DNA of 64,000 bases from Isoetes taiwanensis (taxonomy: Eukaryota > Streptophyta > Lycopodiopsida > Isoetales > Isoetaceae), in contig JAJEKV010000077.1 of NCBI GenBank assembly GCA_021234155.1, positions 1,374,627 through 1,438,626 of the forward strand. Reading direction: 5' to 3'. The notes beneath the pieces were generated by a model. It saw nothing but the letters and a program-made list of their open reading frames with translations, searched no databases and was not told where the DNA came from. The position numbers were made by a program, and so were the translations under genes. This document shows positions 1 through 11,829 of the stretch, one piece after another (within the stretch, counting starts at the first letter, position 1; each line of letters begins with the position of its first letter).

Positions 1-414
1 AGGTGTCAAATTCTACAGCAAATAGGTGATTGTTAGACCGTCCATCTTTTTGCCAATCAACTAAACCAAGGCGGCCACCACTAGAATATGTAGGGATGTC
101 TTTTTGTGGAGATATAAAAAAAGCCATCCCATCTCCAAGAGAGTGGTGGTCACTTTTCGTTATCCTGAATTCAAAGTTTGTACTAAAGGAGGTCAGAAAG
201 TGGCACGGTTGTAAAGTAGATGGCTCTAACCCGTGCTTTGGCCTGCTCCTCTTAATGACAAACTAGAACCTTGAAAAGAAGCATCACCTTGCAATGTCAT
301 TCCATCAAATGAAGATGGCATTTTATAGGAGAATCCCATGGAGTCTTGAAAATGAGAAATGAAATGAAGGACCAATAAGGTGAACAAAAACAAATTCCTC
401 ATAGTGCATTGCAT
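1..414 (-). pseudogene. L-type (legume) lectin domain protein, 5' part, frame-broken
   Basis: Read on the minus strand, this is the start of an L-type lectin, probably a lectin receptor kinase or a secreted lectin; the rest lies beyond the left edge. A start at 414 (or 402) opens a hydrophobic signal peptide (LFLFTLLVLHF). The lectin fold begins with FDGMTLQGDASFQG, matching the usual N-terminal beta strand with its GDA motif. The frame stops at 226-228. Homology continues in a second frame (RVRAIYFTTVPLSD) and then a third (FSTNFEFRITK, GDGMAFFISP, GGRLGLVDWQ, HLFAVEFDT), the typical core ending in the VEFDT strand. No splice signals fit between these pieces, which lie within about 60 bp, so two small indels are the simplest explanation. 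Family assignment is firm. Pseudogene status assumes the sequence is accurate. Confidence 0.8.
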
Positions 415-1720
415 TGGCCATTCTATACTTACAACACTTTATATAACCTCTTTCTAATGTCAAAAATATCAACTAATTGCATGATGATAGGTAATTATCT
501 ATAGCATTTTCAACACATCCACATCATGTGCAATATGAATTCAACATAGTTAGGTGTATGAAAGCCAGAAGTTTTGCATACACAATATATCAATTGAATT
601 GCATCATTAGTACCAATTTTTCTCCCATGTACTACTTTGAATACTTAGTGATTATAATCTTCATAAGAGAAAGTCATCAAAAGTACTATGGTATTAGTTA
701 ATATGCTATTATTGTTATTGTTATTGTTATTGTTATTGTTATTGTTATTGTTATTGTTGTTGTGTGTTGTCATGAGTCATAGAATAAAAGTTTCAGGGCA
801 TAAGTAGGCTAAGTTAACAAATTCTTCACAAATATTTTCATCCTTAGGTCATTCTTGGGCCAAATACTACCATAATGTGTTAAAGATCAAATTGAAAAAA
901 TTACTATGCCTCCAAGTGCATTATGATAGCATTCACATAAATGTGTGGCAAAATAACTTAGGGGTCCGAGGGACAATTGATTGGGTTATAAAAAATACTA
1001 AGACTCTATATATATAGCGCTCTTTCTGCCTCATAGGGAAAGGAATTTATAAATATTTTTATGTATTGCTAACTTCAATAAAGTACATGTAAGCTAGTCA
1101 TCAAGAGTACTATACTAGAAAATTTAGGATTGATGATGCCATCGACATGACATCCCTTGGTTAGGTAGACCAAAATAATATAATTGATCTAGTACTTGAT
1201 AGATTTAATTGACACAATTTTCCTTAGCTAGGCTAGTGAAAAGTCATGAAATTGATATAAGTACATCGAGATGAGCAAGTTAGTTAATAGAAGGGTGACA
1301 GGTATATCAATTTAAAAGTTTTGAAGGTGAGTATACCTACTAAAAATAGGATCATAGATGAGATGAATAACATCATGAGTGCAAAAGAAACGTGCTTAGC
1401 CATTTTACATGCACTCGGCTTCATAAGTCATATTATAATCTACAATCTACATGTAGGGTTGGAGAAGAAATCGAGAAACCACTTAAAATATATTCGGCTG
1501 ATATATATAATGAAAGCTTTTCCGAAGCCCCACGTGAAATTTCATATATATATTAGTAAGGTGCCCAACATTGCTGGGCATAAGTTAGAACTTGTATGGA
1601 CGAAAAAACATTGAATTTCAGGGCTCCTTTTTCATAAATCTAATATTAATAGAAATCAAATCAAAATTTAACGTTGATGTGCTTTAAGAGGTTTTTGTGC
1701 ATTAGATACCCTTTACATGT
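415..1720. other. Gene-free AT-rich stretch
   Basis: I see no coding homology here. It lies upstream of the lectin fragment and would hold its promoter if that gene were functional. The only clear structure is the hexanucleotide repeat at 707-757. Confidence 0.5.
707..757. repeat. (TTATTG)n microsatellite
   Basis: About eight uninterrupted TTATTG units, ending in TTGTTG. Confidence 0.95.
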
Positions 1721-2228
1721 GCCCCATCTTTTCCATTTTCCCCACCTTTTCATGTGCCTCTCTTCTTCCTTTCCTCACCGTCTTCCTCTTTATCCCGTGT
1801 CCTTTTCCTTCTCTTTTTCTCATTTCCCTCTCCTTTTCCTGGAGTGCCCTTTTTTAGCCTTCCCTTCTCCCCTTTCCTTCCCTTTTTCAGTTTCCCTTTC
1901 CTTCCCTTTTCATCTCATCCCCCACCTTTTAAGCTTTCCCCCATGCCCTCCTTTCTTTTTTCCTTTCCCTTTCCATATGCCTATTTCTATTCCTTTTTCT
2001 CCACATTTTTTATGTGCCATTTTCCTCCTTTCCCCACCCTCTTCCCCTGTTTCCCTTTTCTACTTTTTCCCTTTCTTATTTTTCTTTTTTTTCTTTTCCC
2101 TTTTCCATGCTTTTTTTCTCTTTCTTTTTCCCCTTTCCTCACCCTTCCTCTCTTCCCTTTTTTTCCCGTGTCCTTTTCCCCTCCCTCTTTCCTCTTTTTC
2201 CATTCCTTGCTCCCCACCCTTTTCCTGT
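1721..2228. repeat. Polypyrimidine (TTTTCCC)-type low-complexity tract
   Basis: About 500 bp of almost pure C/T on the plus strand, with recurring TTTCCCTTTCC blocks and only scattered purines. Stop codons need A, so apparent reading frames here (plus strand Ser/Phe/Pro-rich, minus strand Lys/Glu-rich) are compositional artefacts. Confidence 0.9.
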
Positions 2229-3300
2229 AGCATTAGGAGCTTCAGTGCATTGGCAAGCTCATGAGTGTGACATGAATTTGGCTATAAATCAAAACAATGT
2301 GATGTACACATGGAAAAAGATGTGCACTCATTGCCAAATTCCATTGCATATGTTCATGATATTTCATGAACATATCATGATGGAATTCAGGTTCTGCAGA
2401 TTTTGTTGAGGCACTTTGTCATTCTGCAAAAAAAAAGATCCAAGAAACTGACAGAAGGCTCGTCCACTTACCTTGACATAGTGATATGGCACCATAACAA
2501 CTTTTGGAGAGTGATTGTTTGTACCATCCATACAACTATTGGCTTTTCAGAAAAAGTTGCTATTTGGAAATTGAGTCAATCTAATGGCTATATAGCTTTT
2601 GAAGTCTGTTTTGACAATTTTCTTAGCAGTTTTTATGTTAGGGACAATGTTCTCTCACGGGACATTACTTTGACGAGCTGAGCCAATGCCCGCCCGAACC
2701 CTAGGTAATGTCCCATGAGAAAACATTTTCCCTCGAGATGACCTAGGGAGGATATTTCATGCGACATTTCAGGCATTTCAAGGCCATATGACATTTCAAC
2801 AGCAGCAACATATTATAAGAAATAATCTGAAGATGAAATTAGGTGAAATTTCATCTCCCTAACCATTTCGAAGGCAAGTTAATTTATTTCATTACTGTGA
2901 TATTCTTAATCTTTTCCATTAAAATGCCAAGGTCCAGCTTAAAATTGAACATACAAGCAAAGTTTAGCTACTATAATTTATATCTCGAGAGTCTTGCTTT
3001 AAAGTCATCAATATACAATGCTTGTATTATTATGTGTTGATGATCATATAAAAAGAACACAAGATTCCTGAAGGTTTAGGAAGCGTATTCATATGTGAAT
3101 AGATTAGATTTATGACATGGATGCAAAGGTTTAACTTTTCTGGAATTTTGCTAGGGTTACACTAGTCATGGGGGACAAAGGTCTGATATGAGGCCAGATT
3201 TGAAAAGTGATCCGCTGGTTTCTTGTAATTATCTCCAAGCCTTGGCATTTTCGATAGAGGTAATTGCTGATATTTATTTTTGTTTTGGAGCAATGCTTCT
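2229..3300. other. Gene-free stretch with one hairpin
   Basis: I see no recognisable coding sequence apart from the inverted repeat listed separately. Confidence 0.4.
2641..2732. repeat. Imperfect inverted repeat (hairpin)
   Basis: The arms at 2641-2668 and 2705-2732 are complementary at 24 of 28 positions. They begin GGGACAATGTT and read GGGAAAATGTT on the opposite strand, around a 36-base loop. Nothing links it to a gene. It may be a MITE remnant. Confidence 0.75.
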
Positions 3301-3830
3301 CAACTCAGGTATTTCCAACACTTTTAAATTGAATTCCTCCTGAAACCCTAGGTGCATATTTACATGGGTGTGACTCCGGGCATTGAGAGCTGTCGGATGG
3401 GCATATTTGCCTTTTATTCCTCGATCTAGAAGTAGATAGTGATTCTCGTTAGTGAGGTATGCTTGTACAAGTTCTATTATACTATATAACAAGGTTTGCA
3501 AAATATTATAAGATTTAAGGCAATATATATAATAGTGTTGATTTTGTACATGTATTATACGATATTAGGAGATCTCGCTACCCTACGTCACCCCCATGTG
3601 AAGATGCACCCAAACCAAAAGGGGATTTTAGGGGGAATTTAATTAAAGTGTTGGATATAATGGTTTGTGTTAACTCAAAAATATGTTAGCCCTTTGGGCC
3701 CTATATTGCCCCTCGTGTAAACATGTGCCTAAACAACGGGGTTTTGCAGGGGATTTTTATTTTTGATATTAAGGTCCATTATTTAGCGTTTAGATGTAAA
3801 AAAAATGTTTGCCCCTTTGGGGCCATATAA
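3300..3830. repeat. Repeat family R1, copy a (internally inverted)
   Basis: The stretch 3310-3385 (minus orientation) and 3450-3680 (plus orientation) are diverged copies of the same sequence, and a partial unit follows to 3830. Shared words include TTGCAAAATATTATAAG, GTCACCCCCATGTGAAGATGC, CCAAAAGGGGATTTTAGGGGG and AAAGTGTTGGATATAATGG. Related copies occur near 10090-10290, 36110-36185, 55195-55475 and 55920-56100. No coding sequence is apparent. It is a dispersed non-coding repeat, possibly a MITE or foldback element. Confidence 0.75.
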
Positions 3831-4915
3831 AAAAGGATACATTACACACATGGAATTCTATGATGATGCATCACTGCAATATTACATTCCCGTATACATA
3901 CACAAAGAAGAAAGACATGCTCATAAATATAAGAAGTATGTGATGAAATCTCGATTTAAACCTCTTCCACATTGAGACTCACTCAAGGAAAGATTTGGCA
4001 CCTTTCCACAAGAGGCATGTCATTGAACTCCCTTTTAAAACCTCTTCCATGTGAGAGATTCACTCAATAACATTTGGCACCCCTTTGGAGCAACCATTCA
4101 TTAGAAGCAAAGCAATCAATTCCGCTACATATTTGTCCAACATCTGTACATGAGTTAAAGATTAAAAAAAAAGGAATCATAGACTAAAAGAGTAAAACCA
4201 ACACATTACATGGAGACAATGCTTACGAAACGTCTAATTGCAAATGTCCTTCATATTATGAAAACTACTTGCTTAACAACAAGTCAAGCAGAGTTGTTTA
4301 ATCATTAAGCATTCGTACATGAGAAGAGTTGTTTAACCACTAAGCATTTGTACATGAGAAAGAGCTGCGCTCTCAAATACAAATAACGATGAGCTAACAC
4401 AAACCTTTGGAAATATATGCCCTGCAAGAAATCTTAACATTGCAGTCGTAGTTTGTTATATTTTTCCATTTCTATACATTGACACAAGTCCAATGGCAGC
4501 AGAAGTAGAAGCAGAGGGCGTTTGCTCTCAAGGGTTATATGCTTTATCAATCTTTCCTAACATGACTCCAAATCCATGCCATATTTCTGAGCAACAGTTA
4601 GAGCACTTTGCTAGCACAAACTCTCCATTGTGGCCTAACCTTTAATAATCTGCTCCTTATACTATCTACTGCAGTGGTTAATCCTTTCGAAAATGTCCTT
4701 ATATAATCGTGGCTCCAAGCAGAGACCTTCATCAAGGCTGAATCACTTGGCCACTAGTTTGTATCTCAGGACCCATCCTAGGAATATGATAAATAGTAAG
4801 AATAACATCTAATCCTAATCACATGCATCTAAGTTACAATTAGGGTTCATTGATTAGAGTTCAAGATCCAAACTGAGGGTTCTTGAATGGCTCTACTAGA
4901 GATACGAAATGCTAA
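3831..4915. other. Gene-free stretch with short tandem duplications
   Basis: I recognise no gene here. Two local duplications are visible. One is around 3958-4066, where an AAACCTCTTCCA...TTTGGCACC block repeats after roughly 80 bp. The other is 4291-4360, a 35-bp unit starting GAGTTGTTTAA present twice. Confidence 0.5.
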
Positions 4916-4917
4916 CT

Positions 4918-4956
4918 TATGTAAATGTAAAATGTAAATGTAAATGTAAATGTATT
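4918..4956 (-). repeat. (ATTTAC)n tail of LINE A
   Basis: Five or six ATTTAC units (GTAAAT on the plus strand) lie directly after the LINE A 3' region. This is a short-repeat tail in place of poly(A). Confidence 0.8.
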
Positions 4957-5610
4957 ATTCTCTCGCCGGGTTAGACCCTCAGGTCCATAGGCGGCCATGT
5001 TACATACAAAGCTATATAAAAATATAGATACATCAAACAAGGCCATTGGCCTCGAAGTTATCTACCAACTCATTCAGCTCAATAACTCCTTGCTAGCTTT
5101 CCACCAATCATCTAGATACCGTGCAAGAACTTCGACATCTAAGTTTAGGAGATCATGTATACTAGATACCATAATTCCATGTTGGTCCGCAAATAAAGAG
5201 AACTCCACGCATTCTAAGAAAGCATGTTGTTAGGTCTTCCACAAGAGCTCTTCTACAACAAGAGCAGAGCGAAGTTGTCTCGGAATATCATGAAAGCGAC
5301 CCACTTCAATTTCCAACTTATGGCTACTAAGTCTTGCTTCCGATATCATATTTCTCTTTACGGTGCTAAGGCTTGCATTTAAATACCCACTGTTGACATA
5401 TACCAACATTGGATTGATCTCACGTTTGTAGAAGTCCATTTTCACTCCCCGATTTTTCCCACCATCTCTCGAGCATGTTATCATGTACTAAGCGTCAATT
5501 CCGATTATCGATTACGGCATATCATGAATGTCAATCCCCAATTGCTTGCCCACTCACAAACTTCTTTGATACCATCACGAATGCTCTTGTAACTGTGATT
5601 CTACTAGCGC

Positions 5611-7318
5611 TTAAGATGTTATTCTAGTATCATTTAATTTCCTCACTCTGCCCAGGTAAGAATGGGTTAAATAAAGTGATTCTCCTTCAAGAGGAAGGAA
5701 GCCAACTTCCGCTAAGAGCATTGCATATGGTGTTTGGGCTTTGACCCCCAATTCACCGAGAAGGAAACGTTTTTGAACATTCTCAACCTTGTCCCACATT
5801 TTTCTTTGATAGGCGGGCCCCCACACTTGGCACCCATAGAGCAAAACCTGGTTGCACCAATGTTTTGAACATCAGCTTCCTCAAACTCCACTTGTCCACA
5901 TGGTTATTCCTATGCATATGCTTATAGTCTTGTAAAGTGCCGCATGCCACCTACTATTCTTCTTTCTACCCCTACATTCCATTTGTATCCATCTGTCATC
6001 TCAATCCCCAAATACTTGTATATGCGAGTTTGTTCCAAAGTCTCTCCTTCATACATCATATCTAAATTTTCTCTTCTACCTATAACCATCACTTTTGTTT
6101 TCCTTTGTTCACACGCATGCACATTGGATATGCAAAGCGACTTCGAGGCGTTTAATTGTTGCTTTGTAAACTGGATTTGTTTTAGATAGAAGAATAACAT
6201 CGTCTGCATATAGCGAGAGTGTATAACATATCCCGCAATTCTAACTCCACGCACCTCCTTCCCGTTTTAGCCATGATTCTAGTTCATCAATAAAGAGGCG
6301 AAGAGTTGGAGACAATGGGCAGCCTTGCCTCATCCCTATGTTGCAGTCTATCTTTTCTGGTCCATTCAAGGGAAATGATAACTCAACTAAGACTTTTGCA
6401 TACAATCGGCTACACCATTCACGAATTCCACGGGGACTTGCGGTGCCTCAACCTTTTGCTTAAGCTTCTGGAGAAACCACCATCAAAGGCTTTGGCAAAA
6501 TCAACGAAGCAATAGTTACACTACATTACCTCCACCTTTTGCTCCCTCTGCAATGGCTCTAAAGGTCATCAGATGGTGAATGGTTGAGATATCTTTCCTC
6601 AATCCTGCTTGGCCTAAAGCCCTTATCTCATACTCCTCTGCCCACTGACTGGTTTTCTTTGCAAGTATTGCACCAAAGAGTTCAGCCATGATATTGTTTA
6701 TCATAATAGTGCGGTTGTTTCTTACTGACTTACGATCACCTGCATTGAAGATATGCACAATGCGACTAACACACCATTGTTACGGAAACCCATCTTGTAA
6801 GGGGCCCATTAAAGACTTCTGCAATTCTTTCGAACATGCTGTTTCCTCCCCATTTTAGAAACTCAACTACTAGTTCATCTGAGTCTCTGGCCATCCCATT
6901 GGTCATATGCTTAAGGCTTAGCTTTACATTATCAGCTGAAAAAATATTTTTTATGCTCTCCTCCTTTGGCCATAGCATCGCATCACGGTACATGATACAA
7001 TTCACATGCATACTCTAGTAGCTCATTCCCGGAAAAGTTTCCCATTGGCACTCCTTTACACTTAAAGCGTTTCCGAAAATTTTTTGAAGGATATGTTGTA
7101 GCTCATTAACCATTTGTAGCCATATTTTGCTTCCCATGCTCTTTTTTCCTAGCAAACTTTCTGAAGAGCTTTCTAGCCTCTTGGTGAGTGTGATCGATAG
7201 CGAGCTTTCTCATCTTTGCTTGCATTGACATCCACCACCGATTTACATGTCCACCACTATACCCATGGCTTTTTACCAAAACCCGTTCCGCACAACTCAT
7301 TATAGTGCGCATAAGCAC
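5611..7318 (-). pseudogene. LINE A reverse transcriptase, frame-broken
   Basis: Recognisable RT segments follow one another in several frames. They are FSADNVKLSLKHM...ELVVEFLKWGG (7011-6766), IFNAGDRKSVRNNRTIMI and GLRKDISTIHHLMTFRAI (6758-6516), and the catalytic LSLYADDVILL block (around 6220-6180). Next come EQRKTKVMVIGR and IYKYLGIEMTDGYKW (6254-5922), then the C-terminal LYGCQVWGP, VQKRFLLGELGVK and MLLAEVGFLPLE block (5844-5611). The catalytic YADD is present, but the frame changes within about 20 codons on either side, so no functional protein can be made. Order and motifs match the RT of L1-like plant LINEs. Confidence 0.85.
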
Positions 7319-7873
7319 ATCATTTTTTCTTTTCGATCAGCGATGATTCGGCCAATTCTCTTCTAATTGTGACTCTATCTCTGCAGATATATAGATTTGC
7401 CCTCAATGGATTGATCCGTATTCTATCCCCATTTTGCTTTTGGTTAAGCGTCTTGAATAGCCGCTATATCTAGCACCTGAACCTCATAAGCATATGGTCT
7501 GATTCTAAGCTCTTCAATTGCAAATTCTGTACAAAGTTTACAGCTTCCACAGTCCCCATCGGTAATCTCGACACTCATGCCACGGGTATGCTTATCGTAA
7601 AACCAGCGGTGCGTGGGAAGCGATTTGTGCCATTATAAAGAAATAGATCAAAGGTAGCACACAATTGTTTAAAAACTCACCCATTTGGTTTCGCTCAAAG
7701 TCTGCGATCTCACGTTCCCATCAATGTCATGCGTTTGAGGGTAGCCATAGATCATCTAGTTCCCCACCAATGCTTTGATTGCCCTTTGTCCCACCACGGC
7801 ATTGAAATCTCGGCCAAGAAAATATGTCCTTTGTGCGTAGATCCATAATATCGTTTGCAAGATGTAAAATGGA

Positions 7874-8265
7874 TCAGTCATCTTTGAGTTCATCATCGAT
7901 CATACACTCCTCCGGACACCAATGGAGAAATACCTTGACTACATAGATTACGCAAATCCTTGCCTTTAATGCGGGCCACATGTATTGCTTATGAGGACAA
8001 GTCTTAAACACGCTTACCACTGTTAACATATTGTGATGCGATATAGCAAGCCAAGCCGCCAAATCCTCTTCCTCTAGCTTTCTTCTCATTCCATATTGTG
8101 TAGCTTTATGAAACCTTCAATTTCATCTAGCATAATAGCCTCATATTTCCCAAGTTTCAAAAATATAATGACATCTAATTGCGTGAATTATCTTGAATGG
8201 CCACCTTCTTCCAGTTTGTTAGCCCGTTTACATTCCATACACCAACTCTGAGGGTCTCGAGTCCC
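7874..8265 (-). pseudogene. LINE A apurinic endonuclease domain remnant
   Basis: The minus strand from about 8262 reads LRVGVWNVNGLTNWKKVA, the N-terminal WNVNGL motif of the LINE AP-like endonuclease that nicks target DNA. It hits a stop after about 25 codons. Further diverged frame pieces continue to 7874, but I cannot identify their catalytic residues. Confidence 0.6.
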
Positions 8266-8342
8266 TAGTAGCCAATTCTTTCTCTTATAATGACCTTTCC
8301 ATCTCTGATATAGGCCTTTGTTCCACTTTCCTTCAATTTTTC

Positions 8343-9023
8343 TTATACGCCGCAAAGGCGTCTTTCAATCTGCTGCTGCGGAGTAAGGTCATCATCAAGC
8401 CATATATCTTTGTCTTTCAAGACTGCTCTATTGTGAATTACTCTGTTCCGGGCTTGCACATCTCGGAAGCGTACTATAATGGCTCTAGATTTCCCTTCCT
8501 CTTTTTTTCCTATTCTTCTGCAATTCACAACTCCTGGCTCATGCAGATGCATAACATCCCTGAAGAAGCTTTCCACAGCCACGTTTACATTTTCTTCTTC
8601 CTCACCTAGCCCTGATATTTTTATATTTGATTTTCTGTCTGCTCTTGCCGCTTCTTCTTTTGCTCTTTCAGTTAGCATGATAGTTATTTTGCTTTCAATT
8701 TTTGCTGCAATAGCATCTGTATCAAGGTCTGGCTCTTCACCATCGTTCTCCTCTTCAGCTTCTTCTGCTTCAGACTGCATCCTCCAGGATTTTAATTCTT
8801 GGTGTGGCAGCCTCGGCTACCTGTTTCTTTAATTGGCTCATTTCCTGTTCATTTGGATTTAAATAGCTGTTACTCTGTCTCGAAGTTGCATTTTCAATTG
8901 GTTTATCTCCATTTTTAATTCGTTGTTTTCTGATACAAGGCCAGCTACCTGTGTCTGAAGACTTTCCACAGCCTCGAGAATCTTCCCCAGCATTTCTTTC
9001 TGGGTTAAATCCTTCAGAGACAT
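8343..9023 (-). pseudogene. LINE A ORF1 (coiled coil plus RRM-like RNA-binding domain)
   Basis: A start at 9023 opens a 54-codon frame (MSLKDLTQKE..., ending at 8859) with coiled-coil heptads (LGKILEAVESLQTQVAGL). The protein resumes in another frame with an acidic linker (EEAEEENDGEEPDLDTD). The RRM-like core of L1 ORF1 proteins follows: NIKISGLGEEEENVNV, FFRDVMHL, RIGKKEEGKSRAIIVRF and ARNRVIHNRAVLKDKDIW (8780-8343). ORF1p binds element RNA in the retrotransposition particle. One frame break separates the coiled coil from the RNA-binding part. Confidence 0.8.
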
Positions 9024-10089
9024 CGCTGTCGAAGCTTCCCCTTAGCAAAACCCTAACGACCCTCAAACGTTTTAGGCAACGTTTTATGGAATCCTAACTT
9101 CCAGATGATCTATCAAAGAGATCACTTCAAATACCTGCTTTGGAGGAACTTCCATCTGCTCTTGGCGCCTGAATCATTCGGCGAGTGTTTGAGGTAGCTC
9201 CCACTCCTTCTAGTGTGCACACACTCTACATTTTAAATCTAACAAAACAAGAAACCTAGCCTTATATCCTATTCTAAACCAAGCCGGTTACATAAGCAAT
9301 ATACTGCCATTACTATGAGCCTGTTTTTGAAATATCGAAGCAAGCTATCAAGCGAAATTTTATGTATGCAACCTGCTTACGATCATCTAAGCTCTGAATT
9401 TGTTTTAGGTTCATGCTCTGGAGACTGCCTGCTCGCCAAAATCTGTTCTACCCTTCTCAAATCCGGAGGTAGATCAGCTAAAACTGAGGAAAAATTATTA
9501 CCATACCTTTGTTGATTGATTCGATTATGATGGATGTTGGTGTAGCTGCTTTATAGTAACACGAGCTTGCTTTCCCATTTTTTTTCTGGCCTCCTATTCT
9601 TACAATATGATGACACGTCTACCGAGAAGCAAGTTTGCGAGAAGCCCTCTTCCAAGCCATAAATCCTGTTGCTCCAGCCAAAAATGGGCATGAAGAAGCT
9701 ACTCGAAATCATGGAAAAAAGAAGATTAAATTATTGCTTTTTGTTTCTTCTTACTCGATGTTTGCTTTCTTGGATCCCTTTGATCGAGTGCCTACCTTAG
9801 AAAAGCCAAGTCACAAAACCCTAAACTGAAGGGCCTCGATCACTGCATTCTCACATCAATAAGAAAAAAAGATAGTTTCGTGGTTTAAAATACAAAATGA
9901 ATCAGCAGGAAAAACACACATAACTACACCATCTCTCCTTCTTTTTTTAAATCAGAAATACTATTTAGAACAACGAAACGAATATATCAACCACATCATA
10001 GTAAAATCATAGTAAAATCATATTGAAAGCCGTACAAAAACACAAAAAGAAACCCCCCGCCATTATTATGCTAGATGATATTCACACGG

Positions 10090-10290
10090 GGAGGGGAGGA
10101 GGGAGTAGGGGAGTGAGAGTCCTTTTATACTCCCGAAGCAGTCTATTACATGTTTCAAATCAAGACAATATAGTACATTGTCTCAAACTTTATAGTATTT
10201 TGCAAACCTCACTATACAAAATACCCAAACTTGTACCATCATACCCCACAAATAAGAATCACTATCTGCAGTCCAAAATCGAGAAATAAC
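10090..10290 (-). repeat. Repeat family R1, copy b
   Basis: Minus-orientation relative of the R1 sequences at 3450 and 55330. It shares TATAGTATTTTGCAAA, ATACCCCACAAATAAGAATC and the GAGAGTCC...TTTTATA block. Confidence 0.7.
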
Positions 10291-10367
10291 TTGCAAATAT
10301 ATCTATCCAACAAACATGGCATCAATTCAATAGTCTGCATTATCTACAGCTCTAATATCTCACTCAT

Positions 10368-10396
10368 CTTTCTATTCTATTCTATTCTATTCCTTG
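10368..10396. repeat. (TATTC)n microsatellite
   Basis: Four to five TATTC units. This is the same pentanucleotide as the LINE B/D tails, but without their adjacent 3' region. Confidence 0.85.
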
Positions 10397-10789
10397 TGGC
10401 ATTCGAATCAAGAACTCTAGCAATTCAAAATGAAGCCCTAGCAACATAAGGAGAATAGAACAAGGCAGGAATCCAACCAATTGCATTATCGTCGCTTGCT
10501 AAAGCATTACGCATCATGCAGCATGTCCAAAGATACTACAATGTCCATTTTCAATACACATGACTAATTGCAATAAAAAAAGACAACCACCACACATAGC
10601 GTTTAGGTGATCCGTAGTGTGTTGGCAACTTATTTAATTTCAAATGTATAAGTACAATGGTTTTTAGCCAAAATGTAAGTGTAAAGCTTTTCCCCTTTTC
10701 TTAGTCCTCAATAGAAGTCTTAATGCCAAGTCCTGAACCTCAAAAGATGCGTATTGAGTCATTCGTTCTTCCATTTTCTACATTCTAAC

Positions 10790-11814
10790 CTATATATGTA
10801 TAATAGGAATGAGCAACTCGAGGTAAACAATTACAAATTATGTATGGATTATCATAAGTTGAGAAGATAATTCCTTTTGTAGTGGTATGAACATAAGATA
10901 AAACGCCTCCTAGCCCCACATTGTTAGCCATACCATCTTTATCCCAGGGTAGGGGTACCCAACAACAAGCACAATGCACCATATCATATACATTGCTTGG
11001 GAAAGGAAGTCTCTGGCTCCCCATGACAGCTAATATTGATGGGATCACTCTTTCGAGAGTCATTTGAACTAAGCTTCGTGGCCATTCTTTGGTGCAAAGG
11101 ACATTGTGAATATATTTTTTTCAAATAAATGGCCCCCAAAACTTGTAATACCACACCCAAGACCCAGCACCACACATGTACGTGTGCCCCATGCAATGTC
11201 TGGTAGAACTTGTATTGATAAAGAGTTAAACACTATGCCCTAGGTCCTGCCATCTTTTTGAATGCAGTCGCAGCTAGTATGGAAAATGTAGCATGTACAT
11301 AATCTTTATCTTACATAATCATTTCTGAAAAGATATTGCTTCCTAATCTAGCCATGCAGGAAAACGTATAAAGAAGCCTATAATTACTACAATTGAAAGA
11401 GGGAGCAGCATTACATTTTCCAAGTAATTAATGTAGTGAAGAGCGCCTTGAGGAAATTGAGTTCCTTCACTTGGAAAAAGCAGGTGCTCACCAGACTGTT
11501 TCAGCCAGTTTTGATCCTTTTTAGAAGAGATCAGCTCTTGATGTGGAATATTTCCATACATACTTGCAATTTTTTTAGCTAGCATAGGTCGAGAACTGTC
11601 ACCAGAGGCAACAATCATGTTCAATTAAATGCTAAATGAGCGTTACCCTGTTTCTACTTTTTGGAAGAGAAGGATAGCTTGATACATCGAATTGAGATGG
11701 TGATATATAAACTTGTACCACAACAAGAATAGATCCAGCAAGAATGGTTCCTGAAACCCATGAATAAAACATAGGAAATCGTTTATCTGGACGCCCATTC
11801 TTTGTGACCGCCAT
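10790..11814 (-). pseudogene. DUF248 (PMT-type) putative Golgi methyltransferase, truncated and frame-broken
   Basis: The minus strand carries pieces of a plant PMT family protein (QUA2/TSD2 type). These are type II Golgi proteins tied to pectin methylation. In order: a start at 11814 with a basic tail and one membrane segment (FYSWVSGTILAGSILVVVQVY); then IPHQELISSKKDQNWLKQSGE and FPSEGTQFPQGALHYINYLEN, ending at a plausible GTAATG donor (near 11415); then PDIAWGTRTCVVLGLGCG, FGGHLFEKN and MSFAPKNGHEA (about 11225-11068); then MTLERVIPSILAVMG, RLPFPSNVYDMVHCACCWV (11063-10930). The SAM motif VLDVGCG is VLGLGCG here, losing the Asp. A one-base loss after HEA breaks the frame. The N-terminal middle part and the whole second half of the family protein (about 600 residues) are missing. 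Confidence 0.8.
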
Positions 11815-11829
11815 ATTGTATATCTCACT

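Larger units (their letters stand above)
4916..9240 (-). mobile_element. LINE A, degenerate non-LTR retrotransposon
   Basis: An L1-like LINE on the minus strand. In element order it has ORF1 (8343-9023), an AP-endonuclease start (near 8240, WNVNGL), reverse transcriptase (about 7318-5922, YADD at 6199-6210) and a C-terminal segment (5844-5611). The 3' end is at an (ATTTAC)n tail at 4918-4956 on the plus map. Frames change repeatedly, so it is dead. The 5' end near 9240 is an estimate from where ORF1 upstream sequence fades, and I found no target duplication. Confidence 0.85.
9241..10784. other. Gene-free stretch
   Basis: No recognisable gene. It contains the R1 copy at 10090-10290 and a (TATTC)n run near 10368-10396. 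A 64-codon open frame at 9635-9829 resembles nothing I know. Confidence 0.45.

Noticed and set aside
1674-2409. Long Ser/Phe/Pro-rich frames on the plus strand and a Lys/Glu-rich frame on the minus strand
   Set aside because: They come from the polypyrimidine tract, where stop codons are rare for lack of A; no domain or codon pattern supports a protein.
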